Shown: in pieces, positions 52,823 through 61,694 of the stretch
Layout: each line of letters opens with the position of its first letter
Position numbering within the stretch: the stretch's first letter is position 1
From: PLanc-01 sp034678485
GTDB lineage: Bacteria; Planctomycetota; Phycisphaerae; Sedimentisphaerales; Anaerobacaceae
Assembly (NCBI GenBank): GCA_034678485.1
Contig: JAXDBU010000140.1
Coordinates: 11,936-75,935, forward strand
Reading direction: 5' to 3'
Length of the DNA: 64,000 nucleotides
Position numbers and translations under genes: made by a program
The notes under the pieces: generated by a model
What the model was told of the DNA's origin: nothing
Database searches by the model: none
What the model saw: the letters and a program-made list of their open reading frames with translations, nothing else

Positions 52823-54160
52823 CTATAGTGTCCACGGCGCCCGCATCGTCCTCGACAGCATCGCGCTGGCCACGTCGTCGCCAAGGAACTGCTCCTTGGC
52901 GGGGTCCCACTTGAGCTTGCGGCCCGTCCGCATCGCAATGTCGCCCAGCAGGCACGCCGAGCAAGAGCGGTGCGCGACCTCGACCGGAGCGATGGTCTCG
53001 GCCCGCGACTTCACGCAGTCGTAGAAGTTGCCCTTATGATAGTCGCTCACGTAGAGCTTCGTCTCACCGGGACCGATGGTCTCCTGCAAGAGCGACTTGG
53101 GCTCCGCGTCAATCGCGCCGCGCGTGACGAAGACCCAGCCCTTGTCGCCCTCGAACCGGATGCCGTTCCTATGGACCTTCTCGTCCGCCGCGATCATCCT
53201 GACGCCATTCGCATAGGTGTACTCGATGCGGAAATCTCCGTGTACGTCCCAGAGCCCATCCTTCGGGAATTCGGCATGGCCCTCGATCTCGACAGGACCG
53301 GTGTACTCGGTGCCCATGCCCCAGTGGGCGATGTCCAGATGGTGGCTGCCCCAGCCGGTAATCATCCCGGCGCCGTAATCGCTGATGCGAAGCCACCCCG
53401 GTCGGGCGGTGATGCTGTTCTGTGGATGCACCCGGTCCTCCGTGTACGGCGCCCACGGCGCGGGTCCCAGCCACATGTCGTAGTTCAGATTCTCGGGGAC
53501 CGGCATCTCGGGCCGCACTTCGCAACCCGGGTCCGTGCCGAAGCCTATCTTGATCGTGTGGATCTTGCCGATTCGGCCGTTGCGGACCAGCTCGCAACCC
53601 TGGCGGAATTTCCGTTCGGACCGCTGCTGGCTGCCGATCTGAAAAACCCGCCCATACCGACGGACCGTGTCGCTCACGAGGCGTCCCTCCCGAATGGTGA
53701 GGGACAGGGGTTTCTGCAGGAAGATGTCCTTGCCCGCCCTGGCGGCTTCGATGGTGGGGATGGTATGCCAGTGGTCCGGCGTGGAGATCTGCACCGCGCC
53801 GATATCGCTGCGGGCGATCAACTCACGGAAATCGCCGTACGTGGCGCAGCCCTTGTACTCGCCGGCCGGCGCTCGGTTCGCGTAGAAGGACTCCACCTTC
53901 TTGCGGGCGACTTCCACCCGCCTGCTGTCCACGTCGCAGACAGCGACGACCTGAACCAGCTTGATTCCGAGGGCCTCCGTCAGGTCGCCCGTGCCCATGC
54001 GACCGACCCCAATGCAGCCGACGGTGATCCGCTCGCTGGGGGCCTCGGCGCCAAACACGGATGACGGCACAATAATCGGGAAGGCCAGGGCGGCCGAGGC
54101 CTTCAGAACGTCGCGACGCAACATCACAATCCCATTGTCCTTTCGCCTGACGCTACTCAT
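52823..54160 (-). CDS. Tat-exported Gfo/Idh/MocA family oxidoreductase
   Basis: 445 residues. Twin-arginine signal LRRDVLKASAALAFPIIVPS. Rossmann part CIGVGRMGTGDLTEA, STPDHWHTIPTIEAARAGKD, IFLQKPLSLTIREG (Gln where most have Glu in the EKP motif), and GWGSHHLDIAHWGMGTEYTG for the catalytic domain. Paralog of the 40964 protein. The Glu-to-Gln change may alter activity. ATG 54160 with GGGGAG. Confidence 0.9.
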   Translation of the reverse strand: MSSVRRKDNGIVMLRRDVLKASAALAFPIIVPSSVFGAEAPSERITVGCIGVGRMGTGDLTEALGIKLVQVVAVCDVDSRRVEVARKKVESFYANRAPAGEYKGCATYGDFRELIARSDIGAVQISTPDHWHTIPTIEAARAGKDIFLQKPLSLTIREGRLVSDTVRRYGRVFQIGSQQRSERKFRQGCELVRNGRIGKIHTIKIGFGTDPGCEVRPEMPVPENLNYDMWLGPAPWAPYTEDRVHPQNSITARPGWLRISDYGAGMITGWGSHHLDIAHWGMGTEYTGPVEIEGHAEFPKDGLWDVHGDFRIEYTYANGVRMIAADEKVHRNGIRFEGDKGWVFVTRGAIDAEPKSLLQETIGPGETKLYVSDYHKGNFYDCVKSRAETIAPVEVAHRSCSACLLGDIAMRTGRKLKWDPAKEQFLGDDVASAMLSRTMRAPWTL

Positions 54161-54420
54161 AGAAGACTCCCCACAAGCAATAGAATTCCGGCGATTCATT
54201 CGCACGAGAGGTTAGCATACCGAGAGCACGGCGTCAACATAGTTGCCCCAACATGGGCATCTTGTGCATAAATCATCAAGCCTTCCCCCGCGTTCGCAGG
54301 GGAAGGCTTGGGTGTTGTCGACCTCTGTCTTTGGGATGAGCGAGACGCCCATGGACACAGGGACAGAGCGAATCCCCGACCTGCATCGGGGGATACCCGT
54401 GCCACTTCCCGCATACGCTC
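54161..54420. terminator. Gap with a strong hairpin between two sugar-cluster genes
   Basis: 12-base-pair perfect hairpin CAAGCCTTCCCC/GGGGAAGGCTTG (54277-54288 with 54299-54310). No T run on either side; might stabilise the upstream message or be a repeat. No gene. Confidence 0.4.
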
Positions 54421-55911
54421 TCACCCCAGTCGGGGGGCCTGATATCCCGTATCAGCCAGATCCATCTTATACAGGTTGGCAAACAGCCTGAACTGGCGGG
54501 CAAAATCGCCGCAGAATAGCAGATTGTGATGTCCTTTCACCATGCACGCGTCGGAGCGGTCCAAGATCTCCACCTCCACATTCGTGGTGCATCCGCCGGC
54601 GGGCGGCATCGGATGGGATACGACGACACGACCGCCATAGACATCCAGCGCGGGTTTGTCGCCTGCCTTCGCGCCCGGATAGTACCGCACCATGGTGACC
54701 GGTTCTCCAGGCTTCCAGAAGACCTGAATGGCGCAACTCCCCTCGTTCGTGTGTGCGAAACGACGCAGCAGATACGTCAGTGCGGGTCCATCCGGACCGT
54801 ATAACTTGGTCGGGCACGTGCAGTGCGAGCCATAATAGTGGTTCTTCTCCGTCTCATAGCACGGATTGTGCTGGAATCCAGGCCGGCCGAGGAGGAGTTG
54901 TCCGAGCAACTGCGTGTACACCGCGGGCAAATCGTTCTCACAGGCGGCCGGGGTCAACATGCTGTTCAGAAGGGAGAAACTTATGCAGGGTTTGAGCATG
55001 CCCCGGCGCAGGCAGTTCATCGTAAGGCCGTCGGCATTCTCCTGGCGCAGCAGCTCCGTCAGAGTCAGGTACGCCCGCATGGCGTTGAGGAGGCTCTCCT
55101 CGGTGATGCCTCGAACTTCGGTGGCCTCGCCGGTCAGCTTTTTCATCAGGCTTCGAGTCGCGTCGGTAATCTGGACCTTGTGGAACTGATCCGCATAGCG
55201 AGAGAACGGAATCACACGAACCTTGATGCCCAAAAACGCGTCGGAGCCCTCGCGAGGTTGGTCCGCCTCGGTAATGCTCAAAAGGAGAGATTGACGCAGT
55301 TGCTTCCGCGTGTTGACCATTCGCAGGCCATATTCTATCGCGTCGAAGTTCTCCAGTGACTGGATGAGATAGACTCCCGGCCGCCGATAAGTCACGACGG
55401 GACCGTGCTTGACGCCGAGTCCGAGGAAAAAGATGACAGGTATGCCGAGTTTTTCGGCCGCTTCGATGAGCAGATCAGCCTGGGACAAGCTGTTGTTGTA
55501 AAACATGACCAGCAGCAGGCCGTCGGGACGAGAGGTTTCAAGCTCGCCGATCAGCTTCTGCGCATCCGCCTTGCCGGCAACGGAGCGATTCTCCATGACG
55601 ATCTTCATCCCGAGACGCTTCTCCATGTCGGCCAGTGCGGCCATGTACTTCTTCTGGCGTCCTTCGGCGTCGTACTCATTGCCGGGCCAGCTCCACCAGC
55701 CGTCCGGGTTGTTTGAGAAAGTCCCGGACGGAGGGTAGAGGAATACTGCGCGGACGGTGGCGCCTTGCTTGTTGCGAACAGGCGGCGCGCTCTGGGCGAC
55801 CGCCGCCTTCACCCATGGCAACATTGCCGCGCCGCCTGCAATCCCCGCCGCAGCGAGAAAACCACGTCTGTCCAAATCACGCCCTGCTTCGGTGTTGTCA
55901 TGTCTGCTCAT
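54421..55911 (-). CDS. Tat-exported sugar isomerase-like protein
   Basis: 496 residues. Twin-arginine signal LDRRGFLAAAGIAGGAAML. The body resembles the L-fucose/L-arabinose isomerase fold: an N-terminal Rossmann-like DGLLLVMFYNNSLSQADLLIEAAEKLGIPVIFF-type layout (DGLLLVMFYNNS), then a central ENADGLTMNCLRRGMLKPCI with Asp, and the C-terminal beta part (VEVEILDRSDACMVKGHHNL). An exported isomerase is odd, so an oxidoreductase partner or other function is possible. Moderate confidence. ATG 55911. Confidence 0.65.
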   Translation of the reverse strand: MSRHDNTEAGRDLDRRGFLAAAGIAGGAAMLPWVKAAVAQSAPPVRNKQGATVRAVFLYPPSGTFSNNPDGWWSWPGNEYDAEGRQKKYMAALADMEKRLGMKIVMENRSVAGKADAQKLIGELETSRPDGLLLVMFYNNSLSQADLLIEAAEKLGIPVIFFLGLGVKHGPVVTYRRPGVYLIQSLENFDAIEYGLRMVNTRKQLRQSLLLSITEADQPREGSDAFLGIKVRVIPFSRYADQFHKVQITDATRSLMKKLTGEATEVRGITEESLLNAMRAYLTLTELLRQENADGLTMNCLRRGMLKPCISFSLLNSMLTPAACENDLPAVYTQLLGQLLLGRPGFQHNPCYETEKNHYYGSHCTCPTKLYGPDGPALTYLLRRFAHTNEGSCAIQVFWKPGEPVTMVRYYPGAKAGDKPALDVYGGRVVVSHPMPPAGGCTTNVEVEILDRSDACMVKGHHNLLFCGDFARQFRLFANLYKMDLADTGYQAPRLG

Positions 55912-56042
55912 TGCTCATTCCTACTGTGCACAATTCATCTCTTGGGTTCAGGACCACATCCATGAACGAGTGAGAAGGGCTGCCGTCGAACCGACAACGG
56001 CCCCTCTCACCCGTCCGCTCACAAGATCAATCCAGGGACTGT
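55912..56042 (-). promoter_or_regulatory. Short gap with TGTGCACA palindrome
   Basis: TGTGCACA at 55925-55932, 14 bases before the start of the isomerase-like gene. It resembles TTTTGTGCACGAAA at 59146-59159 and may be an operator for the XylR-type regulator. Confidence 0.35.
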
Positions 56043-58046
56043 TTACATGTCATCGCCGGCGCCCAACTCGTCCAGCCACGCCGAGAGCAATGCCGTCAAC
56101 TCGGCCACGTCGAGCTTGTACTCGCATGTCGCGTCCGGCACCCAGCCACAGCTCAGCCAATTCGAGCGCAGGATTTCCAGATCGGATTGATCGACCACGC
56201 CGTCCTGATTCAAATCGCCGACGGGATATTCCACCAGGATCCTTCCCCCCTTCAGCGATGTATACAGTCCAGCTACTTCACGGGGGTCCAGTGGATAGTT
56301 GTACAGGCGGTAATCATCCATGGCTCCCGTGTAGAACCATTCCAAGGTGGCGCGGTTCTGGCGAGCCCCAATGACCATGGGATACTGCCATGCCGAGAAG
56401 TTGGACGGATGGCCACTCGTGACAAGTCCCGTGCTCACGCCATCCAGGTAGATTGCCGTTTCTCCGGTCTCGGCATCCCACGTGCAGGTGACCAGATGCC
56501 AGGCGTTCAGGATTGAGCCGCTTGGATTGACGGCGCGAGCTATTCCCACCCCTTCGTCATCGCGGACCAGAAACGACAGAGCATTTCCGGAGGTATACTC
56601 GACCCGAAAAGCCGTACTCGTACCATCATTGAACGTACCGACGAAACTGACGTCAGTCTGTGCCGTGTTGAACCAGAATGACACGGACCCGGCTTCCAGG
56701 CCGTTGCCCAGACCGGTCTTGGGGAGGCCCTCCCTTCCCAGGTCGACGTAGTTTGTGCCGTCGAAGTTCAACGCCTTGCCATCCATGCCATCGACGTATG
56801 CCGGATTGGTCATCGTCCCGTGACCGGCGCCGACGGAATCGTCGAGGTTGTTGTCGAACTTGTACCACGCCAACATACGTTTGATCAACAGCGTGGCTGA
56901 CGTCGAATCCACGGTGCCAGCGTCGCTGGCGGCTTGGCAGAAGTAGCTGTCCTCGTCCGTCGATGTGACCGTGATGCTCAACTGTTGCGTCTCGGCCCCT
57001 GCGATATGGCCGGGCTCGTCGACCATGGGCCTGCTCGTATCACCCGGCAGACCTCTATACCACTGATAGGCTATCGGCGTGTCCGGCGCGGTCGGGACCG
57101 TCGCCGCCGCGGTGAACACAACGGTCTGACCAACGTTGGCACGGGCGTTGCTCGGCTGGCTACCCGCCGGAGGGTCGAAACTGGCCAGGGTTGCGATGGT
57201 CTCGAATGTCCAGATCGCGCCCAGAACAAAACTCCCATCGGCGAGTTCCTCGTCGGCCGCCCAATAATACCGCTTGTTGGCCTCCAGCGCCGGCGGGCTC
57301 ACTCGTTCGACCGAGACAGGGACCTTCTCCAGCAGATCCTCCGCGGTCAGGTAGGGTGACTCGCTGAGATACACCCAGTGCTTGGTGACTCCAGCATAGC
57401 TCTGCGTTGGGTTGGAGGGATCCAACATCGTGGACCAGCTCAATTCGACGTCCAATGCGACGTTCGTCTCACCGTGACTCGGCTGAGGATTGTAGGTCAG
57501 GAAGGCCTGCTGGTAGGAGAAACCGTCCGCCCATGCACGTTGACTGGTGGTGATATGCGCATGGTTGAAGGTGTATACGGCGACGTTCCCGTCCTTGTCG
57601 GCCGTTGCCGTTCCGATGAGGCCCTCCATCTCAAAGATGGCGCCGGCGACCTCGGTGGCACCCGTCTTGGTGCCGTTCTCGAAATTGTACCAGACAGCGC
57701 TTGCACGGTTGGGATCCACGCCGGCAAGCATTCCCCAGTTCTCCCCTACGCTCTTGGTCCAGTAAACCGAATAGATGCCATACACCTGACCCGGCTCCAG
57801 ACCGCTGATCGTGGTTTTCAGGTCCACTGCAGCGTTGTTGCCACCCTGATAGATCGTGCCCTCGTTGCAGAACGCCCTCTGCTGCCACAATCCCGTCACG
57901 GCGGCCGTGCTGTACCAGGGGTCGGTGCCGTCGACCGCCACGGTATTGGCGGGCGAGATATCGACGTAGGTCCCGGTGACCCCGAGCGCCTGGCTCATCA
58001 GGCTTGTACTGAACCACAATGCGATGAATATCAGTTTCTTGTCCAT
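56043..58046 (-). CDS. Secreted LamG-domain protein with Ig-like and dockerin-like parts
   Basis: 667 residues. Signal peptide 1-21. N-terminal module about 25-190; fibronectin/Ig-like about 195-305; Ig-like AYQWYRGLPGDTSRP to YFCQAASDAGTVDS (about 305-395); LamG (concanavalin-like) about 400-615 with AWYKFDNNLDDSVG, GSVSFWFNTAQTD and WHLVTCTWDAETGETAIYLD; the end GDLNQDGVVDQSDLEILRSN is dockerin-like with an EF-hand-style Ca loop. Likely binds polysaccharide at the surface. ATG 58046 with GGAGG. 160 bases after the pseudopilin. Confidence 0.85.
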   Translation of the reverse strand: MDKKLIFIALWFSTSLMSQALGVTGTYVDISPANTVAVDGTDPWYSTAAVTGLWQQRAFCNEGTIYQGGNNAAVDLKTTISGLEPGQVYGIYSVYWTKSVGENWGMLAGVDPNRASAVWYNFENGTKTGATEVAGAIFEMEGLIGTATADKDGNVAVYTFNHAHITTSQRAWADGFSYQQAFLTYNPQPSHGETNVALDVELSWSTMLDPSNPTQSYAGVTKHWVYLSESPYLTAEDLLEKVPVSVERVSPPALEANKRYYWAADEELADGSFVLGAIWTFETIATLASFDPPAGSQPSNARANVGQTVVFTAAATVPTAPDTPIAYQWYRGLPGDTSRPMVDEPGHIAGAETQQLSITVTSTDEDSYFCQAASDAGTVDSTSATLLIKRMLAWYKFDNNLDDSVGAGHGTMTNPAYVDGMDGKALNFDGTNYVDLGREGLPKTGLGNGLEAGSVSFWFNTAQTDVSFVGTFNDGTSTAFRVEYTSGNALSFLVRDDEGVGIARAVNPSGSILNAWHLVTCTWDAETGETAIYLDGVSTGLVTSGHPSNFSAWQYPMVIGARQNRATLEWFYTGAMDDYRLYNYPLDPREVAGLYTSLKGGRILVEYPVGDLNQDGVVDQSDLEILRSNWLSCGWVPDATCEYKLDVAELTALLSAWLDELGAGDDM

Positions 58047-58206
58047 TTCTTGTTGCCTCCTTCTTGGCGACCTGGCCACGAATGTTCCGGCTTGAACTAT
58101 CTTGTTGAACACTGGTGCGTCTGCTTCATTCCCTACCTCCTTCCCTACGTAGCGTCATCAGTTTCTGCATCATCAGGGACTTGTTCCATGCATACGCAAA
58201 AACCGT

Positions 58207-59025
58207 TCATCGCTGCCCGAATTTGTACGCCCAGCCGTAGTCCATGTAATCGATATCCGTTCGGCGTTCGTCGGGCACTTTGGTAATCCCATAATTCTGT
58301 CCCGGCAGCACGGTCTTTCTTCCCAATTCGATGGTCAGCTTCTCTCGCCAATGATGGGACTCGGCGTGCCCGTCACAGAAGCCCAACGTACTGCTGTCGC
58401 CGTGCCAGATCGCCAACGGACTCCACCATTGAACGGGATCATGACCCATTTCGCGGGTCCCCAACGTCCACCAGGTGGAATTGAATCCGCGCGAGTCGGC
58501 TTCTTCTACGATCATGTATTTTTCCGCCGGCGATCTGATCTGGTTGCACCTGCGGATTTGATACTTGTAGTAGCTGCTACCGCTCAAGTGCCCATTCAGG
58601 CAACTAATCATCGAGTAGCTTCGACAATCCTCAATACCGATCGTCCGCCGGTGGTCGGCCGGGCAAAGGAAGACCTTCTTGGTCTTGACATAGGGGAAGA
58701 TCAGGCCCCGTTCGATGCCCCGGATCTTGTCTTCCAGGGTACACGCGGTGGTCTGGGCCGCCGTGGGATTGCCCGCCTCGTCCTGGGGCACCTGCACCCA
58801 GGCGGTCTGCTGGCCGGAGACCACCTGAGAAGGGATGATGTAATCATCATTGTCATGCACGTACATCACCCAGGCGGTGGCAATGGATCGGATATTGGCC
58901 ATGCACGCACTGCCGGCCGCCTGGCGTTTGACGCGACTCAAGGCGGGCAGAAGAATCCCCATGAGCACGGCAATGACGGCGATGACCACGAGAAGCTCAA
59001 TCAGCGTGAATGCCCTGCGCAACAT
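58207..59025 (-). CDS. Prepilin-type N-terminal cleavage/methylation protein (pseudopilin-like)
   Basis: 272 residues. Prepilin leader MLRRAFTLIELLVVIAVIA with Ala before Phe and Glu at +5. Late motif WHGDSSTLGFCDGHAESHHW fits H-x9-DG. CxxC-type Cys along the domain. It precedes the LamG gene, and both are probably one transcript in the sugar cluster. ATG 59025 with GGAGG. Confidence 0.9.
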   Translation of the reverse strand: MLRRAFTLIELLVVIAVIAVLMGILLPALSRVKRQAAGSACMANIRSIATAWVMYVHDNDDYIIPSQVVSGQQTAWVQVPQDEAGNPTAAQTTACTLEDKIRGIERGLIFPYVKTKKVFLCPADHRRTIGIEDCRSYSMISCLNGHLSGSSYYKYQIRRCNQIRSPAEKYMIVEEADSRGFNSTWWTLGTREMGHDPVQWWSPLAIWHGDSSTLGFCDGHAESHHWREKLTIELGRKTVLPGQNYGITKVPDERRTDIDYMDYGWAYKFGQR

Positions 59026-59168
59026 GATGCATCCTCCAGAAGGCAGTTGCACATCGAACAGTAGACATCACCATGTGGGTGCTTTCTTTGATTATCGCCA
59101 TGCCATTGCGTGCTCCGAACCTCATTCCGTGCCAAAAAACCGTCATTTTGTGCACGAAACCGTCCGGA
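59026..59168 (-). promoter_or_regulatory. Operator-like region before the pseudopilin gene
   Basis: Contains TTCCGTGCCAAA (59125-59136), identical to 39167-39178, and the palindrome TTTTGTGCACGAAA (59146-59159). Their centres are 22-23 bases apart. Both resemble operators for LacI/XylR-type dimers. The XylR-type gene ends 10 bases further on. Confidence 0.5.
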
Positions 59169-60353
59169 TCACTTGATGCAATGCTGCTCGCGATACGCAC
59201 GAGGGTTCATCCCCATGGCCTGTCTGAAGTAACGTGCGAGATTCTTGGCATCGGAACACCCCATTCGTGAAGCGATTTCTGATATCGGTAATTCGGTACT
59301 GATGAGCAGACGGGCGCACTCCTCCATCCGGACCCGCTTGATCTCATCATGCACGGACCGGCTCATGACCCTGGAAAACCGATTGTAGAGGTCTCGGCGG
59401 GAAACAGGAACACATTTGAGAATATCATCGACTTGAAGGGCGTCTTTCTTCGCCCGCGTATGGATGCAACGCAGAACCTCAAGCACATAGGGGTCGGCGA
59501 TGGCAAAGACATCCGTGGACTGCCTTGTCACGATACGGTTGGGTCGAACCACAGTGGTGTCATCACGAATCGTCTGGCCGCTCATCAGGGCATCCAGAGC
59601 AGATGCCGCTTCATATCCGGCCTTCTGCGCGCTGAGAGCCACGCTGGATAACGGCGGCGCGGCCAGATCGCATATCAGGTCGTCGTTGCCCACTCCGATG
59701 ATTGCCACTTCTTCCGGCACGCGCAGACCCGCGAGCTTGCAGGCTTCGAGGATGTACTGGCTCCGGTCGTCGTTGCAGGCCATGACCCCGGCCGGTTTCG
59801 GCAGCGACTTCAGCCAAGCTACGAGGATATCCTGCTCGGCCTCCCAGGACCGGCGGGAGGCCGATTTCGGCTGCTCGTATTCATAGCAATGCGTCTCGAA
59901 TCCCGCTTGGCGGACCCTGCGGCAGAAGCTCCGGCCGCGCTCACGCGACCAGAAGTAGCAATCACCGAATCCGCAGTAGCCGAAGTATCGGAAACCTCGA
60001 TGGAGAAGGTGCTCGGCGGCCATCCGCCCGATGGCCACGTCATCGGTCAGGATGTTCGGCGAGCCCGGGAACGGCTCGGTATACGGCGAGACAATCGTTG
60101 GAAGCCCCAGGGAGAGAATTCGCTTGATCTGCCGGCGGTTGCTCTGCTCACGCAGCACGATGCCGTCCACGTGCAACCGGAACAAGGACACCAGGGAGTT
60201 CTTCGTCTCGTTCGCTCCCCAGTAGAACGGGGCGCTGCGATAGAACACCCAGGGTCCATGCGTGCGCGCATAGCGAGCGATTCCCCGCAGGATGGATCGT
60301 CCGTATGTGCGTGACGTTTCCATCATCAGTATGATCTTACGCTGTCTGTGCAT
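59169..60353 (-). CDS. XylR-type regulator: periplasmic-binding-like domain plus AraC helix-turn-helix
   Basis: 394 residues. Residues 1-270 are a LacI/ribose-binding-like ligand domain: ILMMETSRTYGRSILRGIAR at the start, DVAIGRMAAEHLLHRGFRYF, GVMACNDDRSQYILEACKLA and VAIIGVGNDD. Residues about 295-394 are an AraC-type double HTH with LPISEIASRMGCSDAKNLAR and YFRQAMGMNPRAYR. It should bind a sugar and switch on the utilisation genes downstream. ATG 60353. The first gene of the minus-strand series; divergent from the 60637 gene. Confidence 0.92.
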   Translation of the reverse strand: MHRQRKIILMMETSRTYGRSILRGIARYARTHGPWVFYRSAPFYWGANETKNSLVSLFRLHVDGIVLREQSNRRQIKRILSLGLPTIVSPYTEPFPGSPNILTDDVAIGRMAAEHLLHRGFRYFGYCGFGDCYFWSRERGRSFCRRVRQAGFETHCYEYEQPKSASRRSWEAEQDILVAWLKSLPKPAGVMACNDDRSQYILEACKLAGLRVPEEVAIIGVGNDDLICDLAAPPLSSVALSAQKAGYEAASALDALMSGQTIRDDTTVVRPNRIVTRQSTDVFAIADPYVLEVLRCIHTRAKKDALQVDDILKCVPVSRRDLYNRFSRVMSRSVHDEIKRVRMEECARLLISTELPISEIASRMGCSDAKNLARYFRQAMGMNPRAYREQHCIK

Positions 60354-60636
60354 GGCCCATCCGCCTTGACGTGAACCTGCGTACACACCGGCCAAGACCT
60401 ATCGGACTGATATCGAGGATAGCAGCTCAACGCAGGCGGTGCAAGCGTCAAGTGGCATTCCGTGCGAACCATCACGAGTCAACACCGTCGTGAGTCCCAC
60501 ACGCCGCGTGCATTTGCGGGCTTTTGTCTTCGACATTCAAGCGGGACTGTGGTATCATCAACAATTGTGCATCACGTTGTACACGCCGCACCGCGCGGCA
60601 CGCTATAGATAACGACCGGCGAAGGAGACAGTGCTT
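60354..60636. promoter_or_regulatory. Divergent promoter region of the XylR-type regulator and a sugar-isomerase-like gene
   Basis: No gene. Related half-sites: ATTCCGTGCGAACC at 60457-60470 and AATTGTGCATCACG at 60563-60576 with TTGTACACG next to it. They are candidates for the regulator's own operator. -10-like TATCAT at 60553-60558. Confidence 0.4.
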
Positions 60637-61524
60637 ATGAAACCGGTGCAAGGCAGAAGAGAGTTCCTGCAAATCGCGGCCGCGGGGACTGCGACGGCGC
60701 TGGCCGGGAGTCCGGCGCTGGGCGTCGAGCGAGGCGCGGGCCGCGAAGCGAAGGCCGAAGTCCTGTCGGCCCCGCCGGTAGCCGGGCGAGGCAAACCCAA
60801 GTTCGAGCTGGGCCTGGCGTCGTACACCCTGCGGAAGTTCGACCTGGCCAAGACCATCGAGCTGACCAGGCGGGTCGGCCTCAAGCACATCGCCCTGAAG
60901 GACATGCACCTGCCGCTGACCAGTAGCGTCGAGAAGATCCGCACGGCGGCCGAGCAGGTCCGACAGGCCGGCCTGGACCTCTACGGCGTCGGCGTCATCT
61001 ATATGAAGACCGCCGACGAAGTCAGTCGGGCCTTCGACTACGCCAAGGCGGCAGGCACGCGAGTCATCATCGGCGTGCCCCAGCACGACCTGCTGCCTCT
61101 GGTCGACAAGAAGGTCAGGGAGTACGACATCAAGGTCGCGATCCACAATCATGGGCCGGGCGACAAGACCTATCCGCTGCCGTCCAGCGCCTACGAGAAG
61201 ATCAAGGACCTCGACCCGCGAATCGGCCTGTGTAACGACATCGGTCACACGACCCGTTCCGGCCTGGATGCAGCGGACTCCATCCTCCAGTTCCCGGATC
61301 GGCTCCACGATGTGCACTTTAAAGACGTCTCGGCTGCCGATCCCAAGGGCGGCTGCGTCGAGATGGGTCGCGGCGTGATCGATGTCCCGAAGGTCATGCG
61401 GGCCCTCGTCAAGATCGGCTACGCCGGATTCGCCTCGTTCGAGTACGAGAAGGACGCGGACGATCCGCTGGCCGGACTGGCCGAATCCGTGGGCTATGCA
61501 CGAGGCGTCATGGCCGCGATCTAG
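60637..61524 (+). CDS. Tat-exported sugar phosphate isomerase/epimerase-like TIM barrel
   Basis: 295 residues. Twin-arginine signal QGRREFLQIAAAGTATALAG. AP-endonuclease-2/xylose-isomerase-like barrel: ELGLASYTLRKFDLAKTIEL, KHIALKDMHLPL, VAIHNHGPGDKTYP with the His metal ligands, GLCNDIGHTTRSG and DVHFKDVSAAD. Similar proteins act on inositol or keto sugars. ATG 60637, GTG 60631 alternative, site GAAGGAG. Divergent from the XylR-type gene. Confidence 0.85.
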   Translation: MKPVQGRREFLQIAAAGTATALAGSPALGVERGAGREAKAEVLSAPPVAGRGKPKFELGLASYTLRKFDLAKTIELTRRVGLKHIALKDMHLPLTSSVEKIRTAAEQVRQAGLDLYGVGVIYMKTADEVSRAFDYAKAAGTRVIIGVPQHDLLPLVDKKVREYDIKVAIHNHGPGDKTYPLPSSAYEKIKDLDPRIGLCNDIGHTTRSGLDAADSILQFPDRLHDVHFKDVSAADPKGGCVEMGRGVIDVPKVMRALVKIGYAGFASFEYEKDADDPLAGLAESVGYARGVMAAI

Positions 61525-61530
61525 GCACGG

Positions 61531-61692
61531 AAATCCGAAATTCGAAACTCGAAATCCGAAACGAATTCGGAAGAAACCAAAATCCAAATGCCCGAAACGC
61601 TGCCGCATTCCGGGTATTCAGCCGTTTTGAGTTTCGGATTTCGGTCATTTGAGCTTGCTTCGGATTTCGAGTTTCGAAATTCGTGCTTCTGC
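61531..61692. repeat. MITE-like ~155-base repeat, copy C
   Basis: AAATCCGAAATTCGAAACTC at 61531-61550, ATGCCCGAAACGCTGCCGCA in the middle, ending GATTTCGAGTTTCGAAATTC. Related to 15794-15951 and 52664-52815. Confidence 0.8.
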
Positions 61693-61694
61693 GG

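Noticed and set aside
54421..55911. Periplasmic sugar-binding protein of an ABC transporter
   Set aside because: The N-terminal part looks similar, but length, the central DGLTMNC segment and the C-terminal part fit sugar isomerases better, and no ABC genes are near.
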